Source of the DNA: Prosopocoilus inquinatus
Lineage: Eukaryota > Arthropoda > Insecta > Coleoptera > Lucanidae
Assembly: GCA_036172665.1 (NCBI GenBank)
Contig: CM069877.1
Coordinates: forward strand, 28,111,001-28,175,000
Reading direction: 5' to 3'
DNA: 64,000 bases
Shown here: in pieces, positions 1 to 11,500 of the stretch
How positions within the stretch are numbered: the first letter of the stretch is position 1
Layout: every line of letters starts with the position of its first letter
Program-made: the position numbers and the translations under genes
The notes under the pieces: model-generated
The model's database searches: none
What the model was told of the DNA's origin: nothing
The model's input: only the letters and a program-made list of their open reading frames with translations

Positions 1-570
1 TCTCAAAGATTTGTATAAGAAAGTGATTACGTAGTGCAGTTTCTAAACACATCTAACTCTACATTACATGGCAGAGTGACAGAGCGATTTTTCTTTTTTA
101 ATTTCTCATCTAATGCGATGCCAATGGGGTTGTAAAAATGTCGCTAAAGTTACGGTTTTCTAGGAAGTCGGTCGGCTGAAACTGACTGCGACCGATGTAC
201 GCTCTTAACTAAAAACAATGAAAATCGAGCGAAGTTTAGGAAACCATTCTTACTTAATTTTTCGCTGTTGGTTAAGCCTCGGTTTCCTAGGATTATGGTG
301 CCGTAATATAGCGGCCGTAATGTGACGGTGAACGACGTTATGTAGAGTGAAAAATGACGTACGTTGACGTAAATTAAGCAAGAAAACGCGACGATGTGTA
401 TTTATTTTATATATTGCATAATAGTCCATTTCGATTTGAGGTACTAACATATTTAGAAAATGAGGAGTCACCAAAAAAGGATGCCAAACGTTTAAAAAAC
501 CTTTTCCCGTTTTTTTATGACGATGACATTTCAGCCCGACCGACTCTCCTAGGACACCCCAGCTAATGCC

Positions 571-690
571 CGATTTTTTCATCTCCTGATAAATTTATCT
601 GTCAGGTATTATCCTTGGAAACCATTGTATCGGTGATAGTTTCCGAGGATACTACCTGGCAGATAAATTTATCCGTAGGAGAAGAAATCG
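571..690. repeat. Imperfect palindrome
   Basis: The arms carry GATAAATTTATCTG and its complement around a short loop near 630, with flanks also pairing (TCTCCT/AGGAGA). Likely a MITE end or small foldback relic. The rest of 1-570 shows no supportable gene. Confidence 0.6.
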
Positions 691-917
691 AGCCTCAAAC
701 ATGCATACAAGCGACTGAGATCAGAACAGCGACAATTGACGGTCTACGCAACACATCAGCGTCAATGTAGCCTAGATTGGAAGGAATTTTTACAACCCTC
801 TTGGCATTGCTGGCTGTATATTATGCTGATTGAACGCGCTCTACAAAATCACAGTCGGCTACATGAGAAATTTAAAAATCACTCTCTACTGTCATCTGAA
901 AATTGTTTGATCACGTG

Positions 918-1640
918 TAGTGTCCGACCGAATATTCAGTTTCGGTTTCGTGGTTCGGTCAAAGTTTCGGTTTCGGCCAAAAAACAGCCGAACCTTCGGC
1001 TACAACCGAAACTACATTTATTTTCTTTTTTCTGCTTTAAATGCATATTAATCTCAAACTTGATTAATTTTTGGATATCAAATAAAATAATACTCAGTTT
1101 TAACAGTGTAAATGTCAATTTTGACAGTGAATTAAAGCTGTATTAACTCATATTTGACCGCATATTTGAAATGTGACCGATTCCAATTCAAAAAACTGAT
1201 TCAAAATTCCCCAGTTTGAAAAGGCAGATCGTAATATTAACGCAATCTTTACCATAAATTTCAAATTAATCAAGTGTGAATTTGCTTTACAGGACGTGAA
1301 ATCTCTAAAATACCAAAGTTTTTGATTCTGACCTAAATTCAATTTTAATAAGATACACATTTGAATTTTGTCTATGAGCCATAGCTGGAAAAAAAATCTC
1401 TCTTGACTTTTGTAAAATATGATGATGAAAATTTTAAATTGTTTTTGTTTCTGTCTTACAATATGATTTTATTTAATTTCAGTTATTAATAAATAAAACT
1501 ATTAATTTAGACTTTAGTAAAACTATCTCTAACTACTTTCGAATAAGATTCGGTTTCGGTTTCTGTTTCGGCCGAAACTGAGACATTGGCCGAAATTCGG
1601 TTTCGGTTTCGGCGAGAAAATAGGTTTCGGTCAGACACTA
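918..1640. mobile_element. Non-autonomous hAT-type MITE with 8-bp TSD
   Basis: Terminal inverted repeats begin TAGTGTCCGACCGAA and end with the complement TTTCGGTCAGACACTA. They are flanked by exact 8-bp direct repeats ATCACGTG (910-917 and 1641-1648), as expected of hAT transposition. Subterminal regions are arrays of TTCGGTTTCGG. There is no transposase. A second copy lies at 54025-54681. Confidence 0.88.
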
Positions 1641-1734
1641 ATCACGTGATATATTCAGTTTTTAAAATTTATTAATAATACTAAAATACGTAAGTTATCT
1701 TTAAATTTAAACAAATAGCGAAATAAATACTTAC

Positions 1735-2517
1735 TGTCTATTCCATTGTATTCGTCATACGATCGTTTCTTAAGCGAAGGTGACATACTATTCAATGGAA
1801 TCTTATCAGCCTCAGGTTTATTGGGAACACGTTCGTATAACAAACTACCATCAGGTGCTTTGGGAGGTTTGGGAAAGGCTACGCGTTCAGGTTTGGGCAG
1901 GTCCTCTTTGTCGGTTAGGATCAGCCATTGGGGGACAACACTTCCGGGATTTCCCAACTTCGTCGCTATACTAGTAACACTGCCTCTGTTTCGTTTACGA
2001 TACACTAGCAATTGTTTCAATTCATGTATGGTCTTTCCAGCCATTTGAGCACTGCATTCCTGTTTGACGGCCTGTATGTTAATGGCAAAAAACGGAGCCC
2101 TTGCCGCATGTCGTGGGCGCATTATATGTTTACACAACCGTCTGCTTATTCGGGTTAAGGGAGTAGTACACAAGTAAAAAGCGGTGCGCGTTTTCATTAT
2201 GGGTCGCGGTGATCCGGAACGTATCATCATCCCGTGAGCGGTCGCGTAATGTCTTCCTAGGTGCGCTTTTAACTTAAACTCTTTTCCACAACCACCAATA
2301 TGACACCGATGAGGTCTGTGAGAGAGAACTGAAGATATTCGGTCTTCATCCAAGTCGCTGCCCGATTTTTTCTTGCCGGTGATGTCGAATTCGCCTTCGC
2401 CAAATCTCGTGGGAATTTTCAGTCCACCGTAACGTTTCCAGTATTGCCAACACGCTTGGCATAGTCGACATTGCATGTGTGATGGACCCCAAGCATACCA
2501 CTGACTCGATACAGTTA
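1735..2517 (-). CDS. MTA1-like: MTA1-like exon 5 (GATA finger second half, C2H2 finger)
   Basis: A 783-nt exon after a TTTCAG acceptor (2518-2523), with a GTAAGT donor at 1734-1729. It continues the GATA finger ([15 protein letters not shown], cysteines 405 and 408, then WKRYGGLK). It then encodes a C2H2 finger (C460, C465, H478, H483) in [20 protein letters not shown], a Lys/Arg-rich [20 protein letters not shown] block shared with MTA family members, and [11 protein letters not shown] near the end. As I recall, vertebrate MTA1-3 lack the C2H2 finger, and its presence is an insect-type feature. No stop codon precedes the donor, so at least one more exon lies to the left. Confidence 0.95.
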
Positions 2518-5500
2518 CTGAAAACATACAAATGTTAACAAATTTCAGAATTCATAAAATTTCAGTTCAGTCTGTACTTTGGTCATTTCAGTTATTAGTT
2601 GTTTACGTTTTTAATAGATTGTTTATCAACTATTTATACCCATTCGCAAAATGCCATAGATTAAAGATTTTACCAAAGTTTTAAACTTGTTAATTTTGAA
2701 AGCTTTTAAATTTTTTAAGTGTTAACTATGAAGTCGCCTTTAATCACTACCATTTTCAGAAAGAATGATTACAGGAAACTGTAGTTTGTCTAAATTTTCG
2801 ACTGTATCAGAATAGATGGTTTATTTAAAAATTTCAGTCGTATGCCACCAACGGATTTTGTTAAGGATAAACTACAAAAACTTATCTGCACGAGAGTTAC
2901 GATTGACAACACTTACGTTTTTAGCTTCAGAAGATTCGCATAGCGGTGTCTATCTTTTTAGAATTTTCAAATCTAATCCTGAAGGGTGTATTAATTATAG
3001 CATTTTCCGCTGGCTGCATTAGTGTGTACACTGAGTCTATCTTGATCTCGTTTTAATACATTTAGCTGAACCGAGATGGAAATACACTCAGTGCACATTA
3101 GTGCAGCCAGTGGAAAACGCTATTAGAATTATGGCCGTTTTCATAATCAGACTTTAAGGTATATTTAATTTAAAGTCACTTTAAGAATAGGGAAACAAGT
3201 GTACTTTTTAGGTTAAAGTAACTTTAAATTTAAAGACCTATTGTGAAATCAGTCTGATTATGAAAACGGCCGTAAGTAATTTTTCTCTTTTTAAAGTTAC
3301 TTTAAATTAAAGTTTCCTCTATTCGAATTATGAAAACAGCCTTGCTCAGTCTGGAGTTTCTCGTTTTTAAAAAAATAAAATGTCCAAAACCTGTGTTTTT
3401 TCTTGCTTATTATTTTACTGTTTTACCTCTGTGAAGTTGGCACCCCATTTTTCAAAAAAGTGATTTTTTATAGGAGTTCTGATAGCACCCCAAAGAGTTC
3501 TGGAGTTCTATGTCAAAATTAAAAAGAGTTCTAGCGGATTAAACATAAAAAAATGACTTTTAAAATTTGGGGTGCTAAGTTCACAAAACGGAATTTGAAA
3601 ATTGGCTATAAAATGTTAATTGTTGGAAATAATTAATTTCACCATTAAGACTTTCTCTAGAACTATTGAGGTGCTATCCAGAACTCTAAACGGAATCTCG
3701 AAATTTTGAAATTACTATGTCCCCCTTATTCTACAAAAGATCAGAACACGAAGAAACATTTTATTTTTGGGTGCAGAGACCTATAAATGCTAAATAATTA
3801 TTAGTTTAAGTACCATACTACTCTTAAAAGAAAAGAAATTCAAATTAATTTTTTTTTTCATTTTACGCTTTGACAACACTTCAATTCGAGAAACGAAAAA
3901 TCGCTGGAACTTTTTTACTTTTGATTTTAGCGCTTTGGTCTTTAAGGATAATCGTGAGCACTTGTGGGGTGCTACCCAGAACTCCAAGCAGAACGGAAAA
4001 ATTTTCGAGAAAAATTTCCATTTTGCACTTTGACAAAATTTCATATCGAGACACGAAAAATCGCTGGAACTTTTTTACTTTTGATTTTAGCGCTTTGGTC
4101 GTTAAGGATAATCGTGAGCACTCGTGGGGTGCTACCCAGAACTCCATGCAGAACGGAAAAATTTTTGAGAAAAATTTCCATTTTGAACTTTGACAAAATT
4201 TCATATCGAAACATGAAAAATCGCTGGAACTTTTTTACTTTACTTACTTTTTTACTTTACTTTACTTTTCCTGGTGCTACCCAGAGCTCCAAGCAGAACG
4301 GAAAAATTTTCCAGAAAAATTTCCATTTTGCACTTTGACAAAATTTCATATCGAGACACTTACAAATTAAAAAAAAAAACACTTCATGATAATTCTCGCC
4401 GGTATTAAAAAGAGGACAATACTCTTCTTGGTAAAAGGTAATGTAAAATTTCACTTTCCAATAATCTGTATTGGATCTTTCTCTTACCTATCCTTAAGAG
4501 CTGATTTAAACCTTGACTTCCTTGTATGCGAATACTTTAAAGAAAAGGACAAACGTAATACCACAAAATATAACCGACTTTTAGGAATTTCGGTTCTCTA
4601 TTGAGAGTTTTCGATAACACTTCACAAGTTCTAACGATAAACTTTCAGGACCGAAACACTAAAATCAACCAGCTCTAGCGATTTTTCGTATTTTGATTAG
4701 AATTATTGATGACAATGTAAGACAGATGTGTTTTGAGAATCTCGAAGAGTTCTCACGATTACCTTTCATCACCTAAGCGCTAAAATCAAAAGTAAAAAAG
4801 TTCCAGCGATTTTTCATGTTTCGATATGAAATTTTGTCAAAGTTCAAAATGGAAATTTTTCTCAAAAATTTTTCCGTTCTGCATGGAGTTCTGGTTAGCA
4901 CCCCACGAGTGCTCACGATTATCCTTAACGACCAAAGCGCTAAAATCAAAAGTAAAAAAGTTCCAGCGATTTTTCCTGTCTCGACAAGAAATTTTGTCAA
5001 AGTGCAAAATGGAAATTTTTCTCGAAAATTCTTCCGTTCTGCTTGGAGTTCTGGGTAGCACCCCACGAGTGCTCACGATTATCCTTAATGAGCAAAGCGC
5101 TAAAATCAAAAGTAAAAAAGTTCCAGCGATTTTTCCTGTCTCGATATGAAATTTTGTCAAAGTGCCAAATGGAAATTTTTCTCGAAAATTTTTCCGTTCG
5201 GCATGGAGTTCTGGATAGCATCCCACGTGTGCTCACGATTATCCTTAAAGACCAAAGCGCTAAAATCAAAAGTAAAAAAGTTCCAGCGATTTTTCCTGTC
5301 TCGATATGAAATTTTGTTAAAGTGCAAAATGGAAATTTTTCTCGAAAATTTTTCCGTTCTGCATGGAGTTCTAGGTAGCACCCCACGAGTGCTCACGATT
5401 ATCCTTAACGACCAAAGCGCTAAAATCAAAAGTAATAAAGTTCCAACGATTTTTCGTTTCTCGAATTGAAGTGTTGTCAAAGTGTAAAGTGAAAAAAAAA

Positions 5501-8500
5501 ATTAATTTGAATTTCTTTTCTTTTAAGAGTAGTATGGTACTTAAACTAATAATTATTTAGCATTTATAGGTCTCTACACCCAAAAATAAAATGTTTCTTC
5601 GTGTTCTGATCTTTTGTAGAATAATGGGGACATAGTAATTTCAAAATTTCGAGATTCCATTTAGAGTTCTGGATAGCACCTCAATAGTTCTAGAGAAAGT
5701 CTAGAACTCCAGAACTCTTTGGGGTGCTATCAGAACTCCTATAAAAAATCACTTTTTTGAAAAATGGGGTGCCAACTTCACAGAGGTTACTGTTTTCAAT
5801 CATCTTAGAAATTATCAAAAAATAAGGTGTCAATACAAAATATTTCATGTCGAAGCCATTTTAGATTCGAAATCACGTCGGAACACTGTTAAATGCACGC
5901 AATGTTTGCTCGTGAATGTTTGTTAAGTGGAGACAATATAATCGCAAGCGTTTGGAAACATCTGCAAACGTTTACTGAAAATGCCTTTTTTTCATGGATA
6001 AGCGGCTTAACTAAAATAATAGGAGTAATAAATTGCAAATAGTTATTAAGATTCCAGGAATCCCACCCAGGATTCCGTAAAGGGATGTTTGGGATTCCTC
6101 CGCAAATAAAAACGGAATCACACCACAAAAAATATATCATATAAATGTAGCATAATGTGGGTATTGTGATGAAACATTAGATATCTCATATTTTAGTGCT
6201 AAGGGGGTCCCTTAGAAAAAAATATAAGGTGAAATTGTCTCATTTGAAGCGATACATGCACATTCTAGTAGATTTAGATTCACCCTTAATCATTTGAACT
6301 TGTTGGTTACAATATTTGAAAATAAACATATTTAAATACATACCGCACAAATATATCGTATCACTTGTGTTTTTCATTGGTAAACATTTTTATATTTGTC
6401 TCTGTTATAAATGGTGGCAGGTTACAGTTCTGAGAAATTAATTAATTTGATTAGCTAAACTAGAACTCTTAAATAACCTTTCTTTTTGTAAGAATTTGTA
6501 GTAAATATAAACTCTCCGTACTGTAAAATGATTTTAACAAGCGATTATTCTGAAAATTTAGCTATACTGTTCTCAAATATGAACATTGAAGTCCCTGTTC
6601 GCAATTCTAGAAATTTGTATTGATTGAAGACGGGCCTACCTAAAGATATGCAGCCACAACTAACGATTCTCAGCAGTTGACAGTTTCAAGAATTCTAGTC
6701 GGATTAGAGAAAGCGGGGATTAAGAAATAGAGCAGGACAAGGACGTACAAGGGCAACAAGCGCCTTAAACCTCCAATTTTTTCGTTTAAGTGCCCTGCGT
6801 ACCCGATATTGCACGACAAAAATGCTGAAAATTTAATTATACAAAGCAATGAATGATCTAATTACCACACAAACCATAAGAAATCGTCTTCATGACATGG
6901 AAAATGACCCAAGAGTACCCTATCAAGGTCCCTTAAACACCAAGGAGCGTCACCTACCAGGATTGCGATTTGTCAGAGAGAGCGGTGAATGAAATGCTTA
7001 TAATTGGGCCAAAAATTTGTATACAGATGAAACACAGTTCTATTTAGACAGATGCATACCAGTATCGAGAATAATGCAATTTTAGAAATAAGTCAAATTT
7101 CGACAGCGGTTCCATTGCGGTCTGAGGAAGCGTATCTTTAAATGCGCGTACGGAGTTAATGGTTGTAAAAAATGGTAATGTGAATGCTGATAGGTACATT
7201 AGGGAGTTTTCTGAACCACGTGTTGTACCCCACGCAACATTCATTGGGTCGTATGAATAAAAATGAAGTATCTACTAATGCTTCAAGTATTAGCATCTTC
7301 TACATAGTACTTACTCCGACGCTGTAGTATCTACTAACTTCCGGCAGCACTTACTTCGTTTTATAAAGACAGTACTTCAAATCGAAGTAAATACTTCTCT
7401 AAATTTAGAATTCGGAATAAATAAATTCATTATTTATTGTCAAATATTTTTTAATTTTATTGTTCATCCTGAAGTAGCTGTCAAATGTATAGCGAAACAT
7501 CTACATTTATACTGCTTTTCTGAATCGTCCCATTAATTATTACAAATTTTTCGATAATTTTCAACAGGCAGGAAAATATATTTTTTGATATACTTTTTTA
7601 ATATTTACTATTTATACATATTAAAAAGTTCAATTTCTTATTTATAATAAATCGAAACTCTAGATCAAAATTAACTGACCGCTATACAGGGATTTTTTCT
7701 TTTGTTGTGTCGTTATGCAAACTTTTGTAAAAAAAAAAAAAACAGGTCAATGCATTATATAGACGGCTATGAGCAACAGGTATACATCACAAAAAAATAA
7801 GATGCGTTGTTCCTTACATTGTACCTCGTAATAAGAGTGCGAATGTTCATTGAGTACACAAAATACCTTCAAATGAATTTTATCAAGCTCCAGAAGTAGA
7901 AACAAATTGCTGTTAATTTGACATTAATAACTGAAGATTTTTCACAGCTGACTGTTCTTTGATTAGCTCCTAACTTTTTCTTTTCCCGATGGAACATCGT
8001 AACGACCTAATGAAAATTTCATATCCTGTAAAAATTTAAGAACCAAAATGCAAAGCAGTGGCTTTCTCGAATTACTTAAGATCGCATTACGATTTATAGG
8101 TTTACGAAGTAAAAAACAAAAAGAAATGTTATCATGGAAACCAAAATTATCAAGTGATACATATTCAAACTCACAATGATCTGTAAATTCCAAGTATGTA
8201 AAAACATATAGCTTGTTCTATTTAAAATAAGAAAGTTGATGTCACTTTCGGAGAAATCAGAAGTCGTACGGTGGCCAATGCTACATCAAAAAATTCAGCT
8301 TTTTATTTAATTTCTGGATCCCGAATTTTATGTAAAATATAAAAATTCTATAAGAGTGAACACATAGCGTGGCATCCTATATTGTGTATTCGACAGCTTT
8401 CTTACATTTTTTTTTCTTATTTTGATCTCTACTATCACCTACAAAGTGTACAAGTGTACAAGTATTTTATTATCACCCTGTATAAATGTGGATTGTTAAC

Positions 8501-11500
8501 TAGACAAAATCGTAGCTGAAGATGTCAATCCTCTCTACGTGGGTGGATAGATTACCGACTATTTGATTTCTGTTGATAATCCATTAATCGAATGACCAAC
8601 AGTTCCAACGTAACTTTCATAGAGCAATACGGCTAATAGAAATTCTCTTATAATCTCACAGAAGAAAATTAATTAAACAAAAAGAAATAATGAATTTTCA
8701 AAATATTTTTTAAATTGATCTCCGCCGCGTTCAACACTTTCTTGCTACAAGGTAATTAGCATTCATTTTTAAATTTGTAAGTAATTTTAATTTAATACGT
8801 CTTGTAGCATATTTTATCTTGCACCCGGTATAGAAATGACAAGTTCAGGCTTTGTATAACTAGATTTATGGTAATTATTTTACACATTTATACTTATCTA
8901 AATATTTTGTAATGCAGTGTAATTTCTTTTGTAATAATAAATTTTTCTATAGGGCATCTGTGCCATTTTTCGCAAATGCTACGAATCGAAGTACGCAAGC
9001 TGAAGCTGCGATGGGACCAACTTCGCTGACACTGAAGTAAATACTACAATTTTGAGTTAAAACTGAAGCATTTAGTAGCCGAAGTAAATAGTTCAGAGTG
9101 AAGTAAACACTTCGATAATTTCCACACGAATGCTATTTGGCGTAGTATCTTCCGGAAAATAATAGTACTTACTTCAAAGTGTAGCATCTTCTCAAAAACT
9201 CAAGTAAATACTACGAAGAAGATACTTCAAACTGTAGCTTTAGCATTTACTACGTTTTTATTCATACCACCAATTGGTTCAGACTTCCTATTAATGCAAA
9301 ATAACGCACGACAGTCATTACTGAGATTGTACAAGAAAACATTAATGAAGTCGGAATGAAGATTTTAGACCGCCCTGCTAGAATCCCAAATCGAAATAGA
9401 ATTGAGCATGTTTGGGACCATATCGAGTTCTCAGCCTCCAGCAATCAATTCGCACTAACAGTAGCTGAAGAACGGCACCATCTAAATCAAGACTATACCT
9501 GAAGTAATATTTAGTACTAAGACGAATGCCAAGCTATTACACAAGCTAGAGGCGGAAATACTCTTTACTACTGTTCTTTTTAATTAATATTATTTAACCT
9601 AATTGTGTCCTTCGATATAAAATTAGTGATTTCTTAATAGTAATGGGTAAATTTAACTAGAATAGAATAAGTAACGAAAATGACTAGAATAAATAATGAA
9701 TAATAAAAATGAATATTAACCACTACAAAATAAATTACGCCATTTAAAGAAAAAAAATCAAGTGATGCGATAATTTTTTTGCGGACTGAGTGTATTAAAG
9801 AAGCATTCAGTCAAATATACATGGGCTGCTGGAAAATTTTCTGGAATATAGTAGGTCTAAAATTGTTAGCGTTTATCAACAGTCATATTTGAAAAATTTG
9901 ACGTTTCTCGCCTATAATTCTATTGACAGTTCCTATCCAAGTGAACTAGTTTTGTTTGTACAGCATTTGAGAAAAAGTAATTTTGTGTAAACATGGAAAT
10001 CTCGCGTGAAAATTTTCGTGCTATGATTTTTTACGATTTCAAATGTGGTCTAACGCCGAAACAATACCTCTATCGGCTTCATTTGGCTTTTGGAGATGAA
10101 GCACCATCAAAGAGTAGTGTTTATAATTGGTTTGCCGAATTCCAGCGTGGACGTACCTCTCTCGGTGACGAATTTCGTGAAGGTCGTCCATCAACATCCG
10201 TTGTTGCCACTAATGTAGACGCTGTGCGTGAAATGCTTGAACGAGATCGACATGTCACATACCGTGAGATTCAAGCATCCTTACGCATTGACATGAAAGC
10301 AATACACCAGATTTGGATTGGATTGAGTTGGATCCCACACAATTTAACAGAAGCGCAAAAGCAGGGTCGTGACAAATGGTGCGAAGAAATACTCAAGAAA
10401 TTCAATGGAGGTCGTATAACATCGTTACTGGTGACGAAACGTGGATCTATTCGTACGAGCCAGAAAGTAAACAGCAATCTACCGTTTGGGTATTTCAAAA
10501 TGAACCAAACCCAACAAAAGTTTTCCTTCACGCAGAGCTGCGAAGCAAATGATTGCTTGTTTCTTTGGTTTAACTGGACATGTAGCAACCGTGGCTTTAG
10601 AGGATCGAGAAACCGTGAATGCTGATTGGTATACTACAATTTGTTTGCCGGAAGTCATCGATCATATAAGAAGAAACAATCGAAATCGACGAATTATTCT
10701 CCATCATGACAACAACAGCTCTCACTCAGCCCGTCAAACAGTTGATTTTTTGTCCAACAAAAATGTTGAATTAATGACTCATTGTCCATATTCACCTGAT
10801 TCATCACCTAATGATTTCTTTTTGTTCCCAAATATCAAAAATAAAATGCGTGGTGAGCGATTTTCGTCGGCTGAAGCAGCGGTTGAAACATTCCGGACAC
10901 TGGTTTCTGAGGTACCATCTTTAGAGTGGAAAACGTGCTTTAGAAATTAGTTCTAGCGTATGCAAAAGTGTATTGACGTCAAAGGCGAATACTTCGAAAA
11001 ACAATGATATCGTTTACCAAATTTCATATGCGTTTTTTCATACCGTTTACAGAAACTTTTCCAGCAGCCCACGTAATATGAAGTTGCTTCAAGTCACTTG
11101 CGTGAACAATTTGAAATTCTTGACGTTTGGTGGTCCTTGACATTCACTAAGTGAAAACTCAAACATACGTTTAAAACGAATTTAAATTTCTTATTTGAGA
11201 GAAAAATTAGTGGCAAATCAAGAAGAGGCAGGTCTTAAATGGGAATGATAACATAATGAAAACTCTCTAAAAAGTACATATGTCATCGACATGGCTTTCA
11301 CTATCTAGGGAAAATAAAATCATAAAATAAGTCTTAAACTTACCGTTGCAGGATTCACACGCCTTTCCTCCGAGGGATACCGCTGGATCCGAGCTGCCGT
11401 TACTGCTGCCATTTACAATCCCTTTATTATTATTGAGCGCCGCGGGATTGGACTTATTACTACAGGACGACAATAGTAATACAAAAAGGCAAAGTAATGA

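Larger units (their letters stand above)
2518..11343 (-). other. MTA1-like intron 4 (8.8 kb)
   Basis: GT-AG intron splitting the GATA finger. It contains small palindromic MITEs, the 3425-5787 foldback element, a Tc1-like relic interrupted by a 2-kb element, and a mariner element. The stretch 5800-6600 is plain AT-rich sequence in which I see nothing. Confidence 0.88.

Noticed and set aside
250..582. Minus-strand ORF of 110 codons
   Set aside because: No recognisable domain; it adjoins a palindrome at 571-690 and does not resemble an MTA C-terminus, so it was not called as exon 6.
736..1146. Plus-strand ORF of 136 codons
   Set aside because: Its second half runs through the hAT MITE at 918-1640, so it is a chance frame.
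1746..2048. Plus-strand ORF of 100 codons
   Set aside because: Shadow of MTA1-like exon 5 on the opposite strand.
3790..5480. Many overlapping ORFs of 80-130 codons on both strands reading related peptides
   Set aside because: They come from the 160-bp repeats of the foldback element, read in several frames on both strands; there is no start context, no splice logic and no family match.
8518..8560. CTGAAGATG string resembling a hammerhead 5' core
   Set aside because: No GAAA box at the expected distance and no stem II.
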